Positions 36,532-46,500 are shown, numbered from the stretch's first letter. The stretch: 64,000 nucleotides of DNA from Pseudomonas sp. ADAK13 (GCF_012935715.1 NZ_CP052860.1:930001-994000), one strand, 5' to 3'. Numbers and translations: made by a program. The notes: generated from the sequence alone by a model not told the origin.

Positions 36532-38109
36532 ATGAACCCTCAAGCCCTCAAAGGCTCGGTCAGCCTGCTGGTCGCAGCCATGCTGCTGGCCAGCACTTCG
36601 GCCTTCGCCGATGTCGCGCAGCAGGTCAAGGCGCCGACCATCGCCAAAGAGCTGCAACAGGCCAAGACCTACACCATTTCGAGCCCGCCGACCGAGCCGC
36701 TGGAAATGGCCAAGCCGGCGCTGCCGGACGTGTCCGGCTACACCGCGGCGAATATCGCGAAGAAAATCGTGCGCAGCAAGCCGGGCAAAATCAGTATCCG
36801 CCGGATGATGCAGGAAGACGCCCTGAAGGACTTCATCGGCGGCGACAACAAGATGGCTGAATGGGTGGTGCGCCAGCACGGCATTCCCCAGGCGATCTTC
36901 GTCGACGACGGCTACATGAACCTCAAGGACCTGCTGAAGAAAGTGCCCAAGCAGTACTTCAGCGAAACCTCGCCGGGGGTGTTCCTGGCCAAGTTGCCGA
37001 TCGTGGTGGGCCGTAAAGGCATCCTCGAAATCGACAAGCAGACCCAGGAATTGCGCCTGTCCCAGGAGGCCGGTTCGTTCCTGATCAACGACGGCCAGCT
37101 GTTTGTGCGCGACACCAGAATCACCGGCTGGCGCGAGAAGACCAACGGCCCGGCGACCTTCCAGTCGCCCAAGGAGTTCCGCCCGTTCCTGCTGGCCTGG
37201 GGCGGCACCGAGACCTACATCGCCAACAGCAAGATGGCCAGCTTCGGCTACGCCAACAGTAAGTCGTATGGCGTGAGTATTTCCCAATACACGCCGAACA
37301 TGGCCAAGGTGCTCAAGCGTCCCGAGCCGACGGGCTGGATCGTCGACTCCGAGTTCTCGGACATGTGGTACGGCTTCTACTGCTATGAGACCACCGGCTT
37401 TGTGCTCAAGGGCAATACCTACAAAGACAACATCGTCTACGGTATTGACCCCCACGACCGGTCACACGGCTTGATCATCACCGACAACACCGTCTACGGC
37501 ACGAAGAAGAAGCACGGCATCATCATTTCCCGGGAAGTGAACGACAGCTTCATCTTCAACAACCGCAGTTTCGACAACAAGCTCTCGGGCCTGGTGATCG
37601 ACCGTAACAGCGTCAACAACCTGATCGCCGACAACGAGATCTACCGCAACCACACCGACGGCATCACCCTCTATGAGAGCGGCGATAACCTGCTGTGGGG
37701 CAACAAGGTGATCAGCAACCGTCGCCACGGCATCCGCATACGTAACAGCGTGAACATTCGCCTGTACGAAAACGTGGCCATGGCCAACGGGCTGACCGGC
37801 GTATACGGCCACATCAAGGACCTGACCGACACCGACCGCGACATCGCCCTCGACCCGTTCGACACCAAGGTCTCGCTGATCGTGGTCGGCGGTGAACTGG
37901 CCGCCAACGGCAGCGGGCCGCTGTCCATCGACTCGCCGTTGAGTGTCGAGCTGTACCGCGTGTCGATGCTTGCGCCGACCAAATCCAGTGGCATCAGCTT
38001 CTCGGGCGTCCTCGGCGATCGCCAGGAAGAGATTCTCGACTTGCTGGTACGCCAGAAGAAAGCCGTGCTGATCGACCCTGTCGAACGCCAGACCGAAATG
38101 CAGGACTGA
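36532..38109 (+). CDS. algG: Mannuronan C-5-epimerase AlgG
   Basis: The 525-residue periplasmic enzyme converts mannuronate to guluronate residues in the polymer. The signal peptide is MNPQALKGSVSLLVAAMLLA, cleaved near AFAD. A right-handed beta-helix (CASH/PbH1 repeats) contains the catalytic DPHDRSHGL motif. The ATG at 36532 with GGGAG 8 bp upstream is preferred. The frame is also open from 36517, overlapping algE. The length fits the family (about 520-545). AlgG is also part of the periplasmic scaffold protecting the polymer from AlgL. Confidence 0.95.
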   Translation: MNPQALKGSVSLLVAAMLLASTSAFADVAQQVKAPTIAKELQQAKTYTISSPPTEPLEMAKPALPDVSGYTAANIAKKIVRSKPGKISIRRMMQEDALKDFIGGDNKMAEWVVRQHGIPQAIFVDDGYMNLKDLLKKVPKQYFSETSPGVFLAKLPIVVGRKGILEIDKQTQELRLSQEAGSFLINDGQLFVRDTRITGWREKTNGPATFQSPKEFRPFLLAWGGTETYIANSKMASFGYANSKSYGVSISQYTPNMAKVLKRPEPTGWIVDSEFSDMWYGFYCYETTGFVLKGNTYKDNIVYGIDPHDRSHGLIITDNTVYGTKKKHGIIISREVNDSFIFNNRSFDNKLSGLVIDRNSVNNLIADNEIYRNHTDGITLYESGDNLLWGNKVISNRRHGIRIRNSVNIRLYENVAMANGLTGVYGHIKDLTDTDRDIALDPFDTKVSLIVVGGELAANGSGPLSIDSPLSVELYRVSMLAPTKSSGISFSGVLGDRQEEILDLLVRQKKAVLIDPVERQTEMQD

Positions 38110-38111
38110 GG

Positions 38112-39569
38112 ATGACCTTTATGCACCCACACATGATCAAACTGCTCAGCCTTTCGGGTTTGACCCTCGGCCTGCTCGCGGCCAGCCAGGGCGTGCGCGC
38201 CGACGAAGTACAGGCCCCGAAGTTCAGCGCCGAGCCGTGCTGCAGCCTGTGCCCGGCCGCCCACGACGCGAAGAATTACACCACGCGCTACCAGCAGAAC
38301 TTCACCACCCTGGTACAAGCCCAGGGTGACTGGCTGTTCCGTACCCAGGAAGACCTGCGCACCGAATTCGACACCAGCCCCGCCGGCTACAAACGCATGC
38401 AACAGCTGCACGATGCGTTCAAGAGCAAGGGCGTGGAACTGGTGGTGGTGTACCAGCCGACCCGTGGCCTGGTGAACCGCAACAAGCTCAACCCGGAAGA
38501 GAAAGCCAAGTTCGATTTCGACAAGGCCCTGGGCAATTACAAGACCATGCTCGGCCGCTTCGCCAAGATGGGCTACGTGGTGCCGGACCTGTCGCCGTTG
38601 ACCAACGAGCAGCTGCCGGATGAGTTGCCGGCCCACGACTTCTACTTCCGCGGTGACCAACACTGGACGCCGTACGGCGCCCAGCGCACCGCCAAAATCG
38701 TCGGTGCCAAAGTGCGCGCGATGCCTGAATTTGCCGGCATCCCGCAGCGTGAATTCGAGACCAAACGCTCCGGGCGCATGGGCAAGACCGGCACCCTGCA
38801 CAACATGGCCGGGCAACTGTGCGGCACCAGCTACGCGATCCAGTACATGGACCAGTTCACCACCGAGCCCAAGGGCGAAGCGGGCGACGGCGACCTGTTC
38901 GGCGATTCCGGCAACCCGCAGATCACCCTCGTGGGCACCAGCCACAGCGGCAAGAACTACAACTTCGCCGGCTTCCTGGAACAGGAAATCGGTGCCGACA
39001 TCCTCAACGTCGCCTTCCCCGGCGGTGGCCTCGAAGGCTCGATGATCCAGTACCTGGGCAGCGAAGAATTCCAGAAGACCCCGCCGAAGATTCTGATCTG
39101 GGAATTCTCGCCGCTGTATCGCCTGGACCAGGAGACCATCTACCGCCAGATGATGTCGCTGCTGGACAACGGCTGCGAAGGCAAGACCGCCCAGATGACC
39201 GCCAGTACCACGCTGAAACCCGGCAAGAACGAATTGCTGGTGAACAGTTCGAACAAAGACCTGCGCAATGCCAGCCATCAGGTCGACATCCGCTTCGCCG
39301 ACCCTTCGGTGAAAACTCTGCAAGCCACCCTCTGGTACATGAACGGGCGCCACGAGGACATCAAGATCGAGAAACCCGAAACATCCGATACAGACGGGCG
39401 TTTCGCCTTTGAACTGCGCACCGATGAAGACTGGGCCACGCAAAACCTGCTGGCCGTGGAAGTGCAGGGCCCCGAAGCGGGTCAGGCCGCGCAGAAGGTT
39501 GAAGCGAAAATTTGCACACGCAACGTATTCCCAAGCGGTGGTCAACAGACCGCCCAACTCGGGCAATGA
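38112..39569 (+). CDS. algX: Alginate O-acetyltransferase AlgX
   Basis: This 485-residue periplasmic enzyme transfers acetyl to the polymer. The signal peptide ends near VRAD (residue 30). The SGNH-type domain has Asp182 and His184 (GDQHWTPYG) and a GTSHSG segment (275-280) carrying the nucleophile Ser. These are a constant eight residues above the P. aeruginosa positions (D174/H176/S269). A C-terminal carbohydrate-binding module (about 345-470) follows. Two Cys near the N-terminus (EPCCSLC) are unusual-looking but family-like. It starts 2 bp after algG. Confidence 0.95.
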   Translation: MTFMHPHMIKLLSLSGLTLGLLAASQGVRADEVQAPKFSAEPCCSLCPAAHDAKNYTTRYQQNFTTLVQAQGDWLFRTQEDLRTEFDTSPAGYKRMQQLHDAFKSKGVELVVVYQPTRGLVNRNKLNPEEKAKFDFDKALGNYKTMLGRFAKMGYVVPDLSPLTNEQLPDELPAHDFYFRGDQHWTPYGAQRTAKIVGAKVRAMPEFAGIPQREFETKRSGRMGKTGTLHNMAGQLCGTSYAIQYMDQFTTEPKGEAGDGDLFGDSGNPQITLVGTSHSGKNYNFAGFLEQEIGADILNVAFPGGGLEGSMIQYLGSEEFQKTPPKILIWEFSPLYRLDQETIYRQMMSLLDNGCEGKTAQMTASTTLKPGKNELLVNSSNKDLRNASHQVDIRFADPSVKTLQATLWYMNGRHEDIKIEKPETSDTDGRFAFELRTDEDWATQNLLAVEVQGPEAGQAAQKVEAKICTRNVFPSGGQQTAQLGQ

Positions 39570-39577
39570 GGTTACTT

Positions 39578-40687
39578 ATGCAGAAGTTATTGATTCCAAC
39601 TTTACTGGGCATGGCGATCTTCGCCGGCTCAGTCAACGCCGCCGCGCCACTGCGTCCGCCCCAGGGTTATTTCGCCCCGGTGGAAGCGTTCAAGACCGGC
39701 GACTTCAAGAATGACTGCGACACCATGCCTGCGCCGTACACCGGTTCGCTGCAGTTTCGCAGCAAGTACGAAGGTTCGGACAAGGCCCGTTCCACGTTGA
39801 ATGTGCAATCGGAAAAAGCCTTTCGCGACAGCACCGCCGACATCACCAAGCTGGAAAAAGACACCAGCAAGCGCGTGATGCAGTTCATGCGCGACGGTCG
39901 CCCGGAGCAGCTGGAGTGCACGCTCAACTGGCTTACCAGCTGGGCCAAGGCGGATGCGTTGATGTCCAAGGACTTCAACCATACCGGCAAGTCGATGCGC
40001 AAATGGGCGCTGGGCAGCATGGCCTCGGCCTATGTGCGCCTGAAGTTCTCCGACTCTCACCCGCTGGCCAACCATCAGCAGGAGTCACAGTTGATCGAGG
40101 CCTGGTTCAGCAAAATGGCTGACCAGGTGGTGAGCGACTGGGACAACCTGCCGCTGGATAAAACCAACAACCACTCCTACTGGGCCGCCTGGTCCGTCAT
40201 GGCGACCTCCATCGCCGTGAACCGCCGCGACCTGTTTGACTGGGCCGTGAAGGAATACAAGGTCGGCGCCAATCAGGTCGACGACCAGGGCTTCCTGCCG
40301 AACGAATTGAAGCGTCAGCAACGGGCCTTGTCGTACCACAACTACGCCCTGCCGCCGCTGTCGATGATCGCCAGTTTTGCGCTGGTCAACGGTGTGGACC
40401 TGCGCCAGGAAAACAACGGCGCGCTGAAACGCCTGGGTGACAAGGTGCTGGCCGGGGTGAAAGACCCGGAAATCTTCGAGAAGAAGAACGGCAAGGAGCA
40501 GGACATGAAGGACCTCAAGGAGGACATGAAATTTGCCTGGCTTGAGCCCTTCTGCACCCTCTACACCTGCGCGCCGGACGTGATCGAGCGCAAGCACGGG
40601 ATGCAGCCGTTCAAGACCTTCCGCCTCGGGGGTGACCTGACCAAGGTCTTCGACCCGGCGCACGAGAAAGGCAACAAAGGCAGCTGA
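39578..40687 (+). CDS. algL: Alginate lyase AlgL
   Basis: The 369-residue periplasmic poly-mannuronate lyase has the signal peptide [21 protein letters not shown]. An alpha/alpha-toroid follows with [16 protein letters not shown] and the active-site motif NNHSYWAAW (Asn-His-Tyr). It clears mislocalised alginate from the periplasm. The ATG at 39578 has GAGG 7 bp upstream. An ATG at 39566 overlapping the algX stop would add four residues. A 145-bp gap with a REP hairpin separates it from algI. Confidence 0.94.
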   Translation: MQKLLIPTLLGMAIFAGSVNAAAPLRPPQGYFAPVEAFKTGDFKNDCDTMPAPYTGSLQFRSKYEGSDKARSTLNVQSEKAFRDSTADITKLEKDTSKRVMQFMRDGRPEQLECTLNWLTSWAKADALMSKDFNHTGKSMRKWALGSMASAYVRLKFSDSHPLANHQQESQLIEAWFSKMADQVVSDWDNLPLDKTNNHSYWAAWSVMATSIAVNRRDLFDWAVKEYKVGANQVDDQGFLPNELKRQQRALSYHNYALPPLSMIASFALVNGVDLRQENNGALKRLGDKVLAGVKDPEIFEKKNGKEQDMKDLKEDMKFAWLEPFCTLYTCAPDVIERKHGMQPFKTFRLGGDLTKVFDPAHEKGNKGS

Positions 40688-40719
40688 TACAAAGCGCCCA
40701 CACCTGGACTCGGTCCAAA

Positions 40720-40747
40720 TGTGGGAGCTGGCTTGCCTGCTCCCACA
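40720..40747. repeat. REP hairpin between algL and algI
   Basis: The arms TGTGGGAGC (40720-40728) and GCTCCCACA (40739-40747) flank TGGCTTGCCT. It is a single-headed or collapsed member of the TGTGGGAGC family, inserted inside the alginate operon. Confidence 0.82.
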
Positions 40748-40832
40748 CTGAACGCGTACACCCTCCCAGATTCGTGGGGGGTTTGGGGGGGCCGTTGGCC
40801 CTTGACTGTTGGTTAAACATGGAGAGATCGGG

Positions 40833-42398
40833 ATGGTTTTCTCGTCCAATGTGTTCCTGTTTCTGTTCTTGCCGATCTTCCTCGGCTTGTACTACTTGAG
40901 CGGGCAACGCTATCGCAATCTGCTGCTGCTGATTGCCAGCTACGTGTTCTACGCCTGGTGGCGAGTGGACTTCCTGGCGCTGTTCGCCGCCGTGACGCTG
41001 TGGAACTACTGGATCGGCCTCAAGGTCGGTGCGGCAGGCGTGCGCACCAAGCCGGCCCAGCGCTGGCTGCTGTTGGGCGTGGCGGTCGACCTGTGCATTC
41101 TCGGCTACTTCAAGTACGCCAACTTCGGCGTCGACAGCATCAACCTGATGATGAAGTCGGCGGGCCTGGAGCCCTTCATCCTGACCCACGTGCTGTTGCC
41201 GATCGGGATCTCGTTCTACATCTTCGAGTCCATCAGCTACATCATCGACGTGTACCGCGGCGACACTCCGGCCACCCGCAACCTGATCGACTTTGCGGCG
41301 TTCGTGGCGATCTTCCCGCACCTGATTGCCGGCCCTGTATTGCGCTTTCGCGACCTGGCCGACCAGTTCAACAACCGCACCCACACCCTCGATAAATTCT
41401 CCGAGGGCTGCACACGGTTCATGCAGGGTTTCATCAAGAAGGTGTTCATCGCCGACACCCTGGCGGTGGTCGCCGACCATTGCTTCGCCCTGCAAAACCC
41501 GACAACGGGTGACGCCTGGCTCGGCGCGCTGGCCTACACCGCGCAGCTGTACTTCGACTTCTCCGGCTACAGCGACATGGCAATCGGTCTGGGCTTGATG
41601 ATGGGTTTCCGCTTCATGGAAAACTTCAAGCAGCCGTACATCAGCCAGTCGATCACCGAGTTCTGGCGGCGCTGGCACATCAGCCTGTCCACCTGGCTGC
41701 GTGACTACCTCTACATCACCCTGGGCGGCAACCGTAAAGGCACGCTGACCACCTACCGCAACCTGTTCCTGACCATGCTGCTCGGTGGCCTTTGGCACGG
41801 TGCGAACATCACTTACATCGTGTGGGGCGCCTGGCATGGCATGTGGCTGGCGATTGAAAAAGCCATCGGCCTCAACACCGCACCGCGCAGTTTCAACGTC
41901 GTCCGCTGGGCCTTCACCTTCCTGCTGGTGGTGATGGGCTGGGTGATCTTCCGCTCGGAAAACCTGCACGTCGCCGGCCGCATGTACGGCGCGATGTTCA
42001 GCTTCGGCGAATGGTCGCTGTCGGAACTCAACCGCGCCAGCCTCACCGGCCTGCAAGTGGCAACCCTGGTGGTGGCGTACGCAACCCTGGCGTTCTTCGG
42101 CCTGCGGGACTTCTACAGCAACCGTCCACCGGAAAAAACCAAGCCTGCGGTCAACACCCAGGCCGATGGGCCGGCCACTGCCCAACCGGGCTTGATCAAG
42201 GCCGTACCGGGCGACAACCCGGGCAGCATCCATGAGCCCGGCTACACCGTGGGCACCGAGGCCACCGTGCAACCGGCCTACTGGAGCGCCACCTGGCCAC
42301 GCTATGCGATGCGCGCTGCAGTGCTGCTGCTGTTCGTGGCATCGATTCTCAAACTTTCGGCGCAGAGCTTCTCGCCGTTCCTTTACTTCCAGTTCTGA
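40833..42398 (+). CDS. algI: Alginate O-acetylation membrane protein AlgI (MBOAT)
   Basis: The 521-residue polytopic inner-membrane protein belongs to the MBOAT family and is the acetyl carrier across the membrane. It has the SEFWRRWHISLSTWLRDYLY-type segment (here TEFWRRWHISLSTWLRDY) and the invariant catalytic His in LWHGANITYIVWGAWHGMWL. About 11 membrane helices are visible. The ATG at 40833 with GGAGA upstream gives the family length (520). It works with AlgJ, AlgF and AlgX. Its C-terminal about 60 residues contain a Pro/Ala-rich soluble loop before the last helix. Confidence 0.95.
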   Translation: MVFSSNVFLFLFLPIFLGLYYLSGQRYRNLLLLIASYVFYAWWRVDFLALFAAVTLWNYWIGLKVGAAGVRTKPAQRWLLLGVAVDLCILGYFKYANFGVDSINLMMKSAGLEPFILTHVLLPIGISFYIFESISYIIDVYRGDTPATRNLIDFAAFVAIFPHLIAGPVLRFRDLADQFNNRTHTLDKFSEGCTRFMQGFIKKVFIADTLAVVADHCFALQNPTTGDAWLGALAYTAQLYFDFSGYSDMAIGLGLMMGFRFMENFKQPYISQSITEFWRRWHISLSTWLRDYLYITLGGNRKGTLTTYRNLFLTMLLGGLWHGANITYIVWGAWHGMWLAIEKAIGLNTAPRSFNVVRWAFTFLLVVMGWVIFRSENLHVAGRMYGAMFSFGEWSLSELNRASLTGLQVATLVVAYATLAFFGLRDFYSNRPPEKTKPAVNTQADGPATAQPGLIKAVPGDNPGSIHEPGYTVGTEATVQPAYWSATWPRYAMRAAVLLLFVASILKLSAQSFSPFLYFQF

Positions 42399-42409
42399 GG
42401 GAGCCGACC

Positions 42410-43594
42410 ATGACCCGTTCATTACGCGTCCTCTATATCGCCTTGTTCCTGGCCGTGCTGTTGGCCTTGGGTGCCTGGTCGATGCGCAGTTTCCTGGGCT
42501 TCAGCACCAACGCCGACGCGACCGTGCTCAACGGTCGCTGGACCAAGGCCGTCGAGACCCATTACGACGACCAGTTCCCGATCAAGCGCCTGGGCACCAA
42601 CCTCTGGGCAGCCCTGGACTACAAGCTGTTCAACGAAGGCCGTCCCGGCGTGGTGATTGGCCGCGATCACTGGTTGTACAGCGACGAGGAATTCAACCCC
42701 ATCGTCAACGAAGACCAGAACCTGCAGGGCAACTACGCCCTGGTGGAAGGCGTGCGCCAGAAGCTCAAGGCCCAGGGCATCCAACTGGTGATGGCGATCG
42801 TGCCGGCCAAGGTGCGCCTGTACCCGGAACACCTGGGTGAAGTGCAGCCGGCCAGCATCCACGCAGGCCTGTACCAGGACTTCCATGCCCGCATGGCCGC
42901 CGACAAGATCATCGCTCCCGACCTGATGGGCCCACTGCAACAGGCCAAGCTGCACGGCCAGCAAGTGTTCCTGCGTACCGACACCCACTGGACACCGGAC
43001 GGCGCTGAAGTCGCGGCCAAGCAACTGGCCAAGACGATTAAAGATAAAACCCCACTGAGCGGCGAGCCTCAACGCTTTGTCACCGAAGCCGAGAAGACCG
43101 AACCGCACAAGGGCGACCTGCGCCTGTTCCTGCCCCTGGACCCGCTGTTCGAAAACCTGATGCCGCCCAAGGAGCCGCTGCAAAAGCGCGTGACTCACTT
43201 GGCCGAATCCAAGGGCGACGACGCGCTGTTCACCGACAGCGAAACCCCGGTGGCACTGGTAGGCACCAGCTACAGCGCCAACCCGAACTGGAACTTTGTC
43301 GGCGCGCTGAAGCAAGCCCTGGGCAGCGACGTCATCAACTACTCCGAAGACGGCCACGGCCCGATCCTGCCGATGCTCAGCTACCTGAAAAGCGACGACT
43401 TCAAGAACAGCCCGCCCCAGGTGCTGATCTGGGAGTTTCCCGAACGCTATCTGCCCGTGAACAACGAAATCGGCGACGCCGACCCGCAGTGGGTTGCGCA
43501 GCTCAAACAAGCCGGTACGCGCCAACAGAACATGGCCCTGAACACCCCAGTTAAAACCCAAAAATCCGAGACGCCCGACCGGGCGCAAAACTGA
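42410..43594 (+). CDS. algJ: Alginate O-acetyltransferase AlgJ
   Basis: This 394-residue protein is anchored by an N-terminal signal-anchor (RVLYIALFLAVLLALGAWSM). The periplasmic SGNH-like domain has Asp191 and His193 (TDTHWTPDG) and the GTSYSANPNW segment (285-294) with the nucleophile Ser, like AlgX but without a carbohydrate-binding module. It relays acetyl from AlgI towards AlgX. It starts 11 bp after algI and ends 16 bp before algF. Confidence 0.94.
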   Translation: MTRSLRVLYIALFLAVLLALGAWSMRSFLGFSTNADATVLNGRWTKAVETHYDDQFPIKRLGTNLWAALDYKLFNEGRPGVVIGRDHWLYSDEEFNPIVNEDQNLQGNYALVEGVRQKLKAQGIQLVMAIVPAKVRLYPEHLGEVQPASIHAGLYQDFHARMAADKIIAPDLMGPLQQAKLHGQQVFLRTDTHWTPDGAEVAAKQLAKTIKDKTPLSGEPQRFVTEAEKTEPHKGDLRLFLPLDPLFENLMPPKEPLQKRVTHLAESKGDDALFTDSETPVALVGTSYSANPNWNFVGALKQALGSDVINYSEDGHGPILPMLSYLKSDDFKNSPPQVLIWEFPERYLPVNNEIGDADPQWVAQLKQAGTRQQNMALNTPVKTQKSETPDRAQN

Positions 43595-43610
43595 AAGAGA
43601 GGTAACTCAC

Positions 43611-44258
43611 ATGACTTTCACTACTAACCTCGCAAAAACTTTTGCCCTCGTCGCCGGCATGAGCGTTGTTTCGATGTCTGCCTTCGCCGGTGGCGACGCC
43701 GCGCTCTATGGCCCCGTCGCGCCAAAAGGCTCGAGCTTTGTGCGGGTGTACAACGCCAGCAACCAGGAAGTCAGCGCCACCGTCGGCAGCACCAACCTCA
43801 ACGAGGTTGCACCGCTGGCCAGCAGTGACTTCAGCTTCATGCCGGGCGGTGACTACAGCGCCAAGGTCGGCAGCCAGACCCTGCCGGTCAAGCTCGCCGC
43901 CGACCACTACTACACGCTGGTCAGCAGCGGCAGCGGCCAGCCACAACTGATCGAAGAACCGCCGTTCAAGAACAAGCAGAAATCCCTGGTGCGCGTGCAG
44001 AACCTCAGTGACAAGTCGCTGACCCTGAAAACCGCCGACGGCAAGACCGACGTGGTCCAGGCCGTGGCCGCCAAGGGCCGTGGCGAGCGCGAGATCAACC
44101 CGGTGAAGGTCAGCCTGGCACTGTACGAAGGCGACAAGAAAGTCGGTGATGTGAAGCCAGTGGCCCTGGAGCGCGGTGAGGCAGCAGTGCTGTACGTCAC
44201 CGGCACCGGCGCCAACCTGTCGCCAGTGTGGGTGAAACGCCCTGTGTCGACCCGCTGA
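43611..44258 (+). CDS. algF: Alginate O-acetylation adaptor AlgF
   Basis: The 215-residue periplasmic protein has the signal peptide ending SMSAFAGG (residue 27). Two beta-sandwich-like halves follow (about 30-120, GPVAPKGSSFVRVYN, and 125-215, SLVRVQNLSDKSLTLKTADG). AlgF has no catalytic motif and is needed for acetylation together with AlgI and AlgJ. A GAGAGGT ribosome-binding site precedes the ATG. A REPIN separates it from algA. Confidence 0.94.
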   Translation: MTFTTNLAKTFALVAGMSVVSMSAFAGGDAALYGPVAPKGSSFVRVYNASNQEVSATVGSTNLNEVAPLASSDFSFMPGGDYSAKVGSQTLPVKLAADHYYTLVSSGSGQPQLIEEPPFKNKQKSLVRVQNLSDKSLTLKTADGKTDVVQAVAAKGRGEREINPVKVSLALYEGDKKVGDVKPVALERGEAAVLYVTGTGANLSPVWVKRPVSTR

Positions 44259-44285
44259 TTTTTTCTCTGAGTTGACACGTCCCCT

Positions 44286-44351
44286 TGTGGGAGCTGGCTT
44301 GCCAGCGATGGCGGTCTTGAAGGCGCCATCGCAGGCAAGCCAGCTCCCACA
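44286..44351. repeat. REPIN between algF and algA
   Basis: The arms TGTGGGAGCTGGCTTGCCAG (44286) and CAGGCAAGCCAGCTCCCACA (to 44351, with one mismatch) enclose GCGATGGCG...CGCCATCG. It lies inside the alginate operon. The algA ribosome-binding site AAGGAG is 85 bp further on. Confidence 0.88.
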
Positions 44352-44442
44352 TTGTCAGAATTTCAACTCAGGACCGGACAAAAACAAGAGTGAAACGACA
44401 AACCTTCGTAGCTCTGACCCATATCGATTCAAGGAGAAACAC

Positions 44443-45894
44443 ATGATCCCAGTAATCCTTTCCGGTGGTAGCGGCTCACGTCTTTGGCCGCTTTCCCGCA
44501 AACAGTTTCCCAAGCAGTTCCTGGCCCTGACCGGCGAACACACCTTGTTCCAGCAAACCCTGGAGCGCCTGGTATTCGACGGCATGGACGCGCCCATCGT
44601 GGTCTGCAACAAGGACCACCGCTTTATCGTCAACGAGCAACTGGCCGCCCGCAAACTGGACACCCAGCGCATCCTGATGGAACCGTTCGGCCGCAACACC
44701 GCGCCGGCCGTGGCCCTGACCGCGATGATGCTGGTCAACGAAGGCCGCGACGAGCTGATGCTTGTGCTGCCCGCCGACCACGTGCTGGACGACCAGAAAG
44801 CCCTGCAACGCGCCCTGGCCCTGGCCACCGTGGCCGCCGAGCGCGGCGAGATGGTGCTGTTCGGCGTACCGGCCACCCGTCCGGAAACCGGCTACGGCTA
44901 CATCAAGTCGACCAACGATTCACTGCTGCCCGAGGGCGTCAGCCGGGTGCAGCAGTTCGTCGAAAAACCCGATGAAAAACGCGCCACCGAGTTCGTCAAA
45001 AGCGGTGGTTATTTCTGGAACAGCGGCATGTTCCTGTTCCGCGCCAGCCGCTTCCTGGAAGAGCTGAAAAAGCACGACCCGGACATCTACGACACCTGCC
45101 TGCTGACCCTGGAACGCAGCAACCACACCGCCGACACCATCGACATCGACGAATCCACCTTCGCCTGCTGCCCGGACAACTCCATCGACTACGCCGTGAT
45201 GGAAAAAACCCAGTTGGCCTGCGTGGTGCCATTGACCGCCGGCTGGAGCGACGTGGGTTGCTGGGCATCGCTGTGGGACGTGAATGAAAAAGACGCCAAC
45301 GGCAACGTCAGCAAAGGCGACGTGGTGATCCAGGACAGCCGCAACTGCATGATCCACGGCAACGGCAAACTGGTGTCGGTGATCGGCCTGGAAAACATCG
45401 TGGTGGTGGAAACCAAGGACGCGATGATGATTGCCCACAAGGACAAGGTCCAGGGCGTGAAGCAGATGGTCAACACCCTCAACGAACAGGGCCGCAGCGA
45501 AACCCAGAACCACTGCGAGGTGTACCGTCCGTGGGGCTCGTATGACTCGGTGGACATGGGCGGCCGCTTCCAGGTCAAGCACATCTCGGTCAAGCCGGGC
45601 GCTTGCCTGTCGTTGCAGATGCACCACCACCGCGCCGAACACTGGATTGTGGTCAGCGGCACCGCCGAAGTCACCTGTGACGAGAACGTGTTCCTGCTCA
45701 CCGAAAACCAGTCCACCTACATCCCGATTGCCTCGGTGCACCGTTTGCGCAACCCGGGCAAGATTCCCTTGGAGATTATCGAGGTGCAGTCCGGCAGCTA
45801 CCTGGGTGAGGACGATATCGAGCGCTTTGAAGATATCTACGGTCGGTCTACGCCGATCGAGCGTGGCGTGTCGGTGAAAACCATCGCGCAGTAA
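44443..45894 (+). CDS. algA: Mannose-6-phosphate isomerase / GDP-mannose pyrophosphorylase AlgA
   Basis: The 483-residue bifunctional cytosolic enzyme has the nucleotidyltransferase domain at about 1-290, with ILSGGSGSRLWPLSRKQFPK and EPFGRNTAPAVALTA. The cupin phosphomannose isomerase domain is at about 340-483, with metal ligands in LQMHHHRAEHWIVVSGTAEV. It supplies mannose-6-P and GDP-mannose for AlgD. AlgC, the phosphomannomutase in between, is not in the window. The ATG at 44443 with AAGGAG is the family start. It is the last gene of the operon, followed by a strong terminator. Confidence 0.96.
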   Translation: MIPVILSGGSGSRLWPLSRKQFPKQFLALTGEHTLFQQTLERLVFDGMDAPIVVCNKDHRFIVNEQLAARKLDTQRILMEPFGRNTAPAVALTAMMLVNEGRDELMLVLPADHVLDDQKALQRALALATVAAERGEMVLFGVPATRPETGYGYIKSTNDSLLPEGVSRVQQFVEKPDEKRATEFVKSGGYFWNSGMFLFRASRFLEELKKHDPDIYDTCLLTLERSNHTADTIDIDESTFACCPDNSIDYAVMEKTQLACVVPLTAGWSDVGCWASLWDVNEKDANGNVSKGDVVIQDSRNCMIHGNGKLVSVIGLENIVVVETKDAMMIAHKDKVQGVKQMVNTLNEQGRSETQNHCEVYRPWGSYDSVDMGGRFQVKHISVKPGACLSLQMHHHRAEHWIVVSGTAEVTCDENVFLLTENQSTYIPIASVHRLRNPGKIPLEIIEVQSGSYLGEDDIERFEDIYGRSTPIERGVSVKTIAQ

Positions 45895-45910
45895 ACAGAG
45901 CAACACAAGA

Positions 45911-45968
45911 AGCCCTCGCCCCACCGGCTGCGTCCCTATCCGCAGCCGGTGGGGCGGGGGCTTTTTTT
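45911..45968 (+). terminator. Rho-independent terminator of the alg operon
   Basis: A 22-bp stem (45911-45932 with 45941-45962, one G-U pair) with core CCCCACCGGCTGCG / CGCAGCCGGTGGGG and an 8-nt loop is followed by seven T (45962-45968). It is 16 bp after the algA stop, which fits the end of the transcript. Confidence 0.96.
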
Positions 45969-46008
45969 CATGCAAGATTCAGACGGTGGCTCGACCCCGT
46001 CGCAGGCA

Positions 46009-46500
46009 CTACTTGTTGTTGCTGTTACCGGAATCACCTATCCCCCTACCGGTATAAAAACCTCCAAACGCGTTAGTGTTGCCGCTCGAGCTGCTACTGC
46101 TGCCTCCATAGGTGTTTTTGCCGACTTCCTCAGCGGCCCGGCCACCCCAAATCATACCCGCCCCCGCTATTTTTGACCCGAGCCCACCGGCAGAGCCGAG
46201 TTTTTTGCCGAGCCCTTGCATCGCCGCGCCCGCTAACGTCATGGCTGCGCCTTTTGACTTGTCATCGTCAAACCCATTAAGCGCGGTTGGAAAGTAAGAA
46301 GAGAGCTCTTGATTAATGGCTTGTTTGAGCATATCCGCCAGGCCGGAACTCTCTTGTTCATGAAGGCTCATGGGCGAATAGGCCTGGACTTCAGAACGAA
46401 TCGCTTGCCTAAGACCTTCTGACAGCATCGGCGCAGTTTCTTTTGCCTCAGGTGCACTGAGAGGGGAAGTCACGGGAAGATCTATAGCGGAAGTTTTCAT
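46009..46500 (-). CDS. Hypothetical Gly/Ser-rich protein, family not recognised
   Basis: The 163-residue protein is not recognised. It has a polar N-terminal half (MKTSAIDLPVTSPLSAPEA, then EGLRQAIRSEVQAYSPMSLH and DMLKQAINQELSSYFP), a Gly/Ala-rich amphipathic stretch (GAAMTLAGAAMQGLGKKLGS), and a Gly/Ser/Asn-rich tail (YGGSSSSSSGNTNAFGG). No classical signal peptide, Cys or membrane helix is seen. The look (polar N-terminus, glycine-rich amphipathic middle) recalls type III-secreted harpin-like proteins, but no motif proves it. GC is visibly lower than in the alg genes. The ATG at 46500 has only a weak upstream site. Confidence 0.55.
   Translation of the reverse strand: MKTSAIDLPVTSPLSAPEAKETAPMLSEGLRQAIRSEVQAYSPMSLHEQESSGLADMLKQAINQELSSYFPTALNGFDDDKSKGAAMTLAGAAMQGLGKKLGSAGGLGSKIAGAGMIWGGRAAEEVGKNTYGGSSSSSSGNTNAFGGFYTGRGIGDSGNSNNK

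Noticed and set aside
37671..39566. 631-codon open frame on the minus strand opposite algX
   Set aside because: It is an antisense shadow of algX and the end of algG, with no recognisable domain. algX has its full catalytic set.
40611..42422. 603-codon open frame on the minus strand opposite algI
   Set aside because: It is low-complexity, His/Gln/Val-rich translation opposite a conserved MBOAT gene, with no family match by eye.
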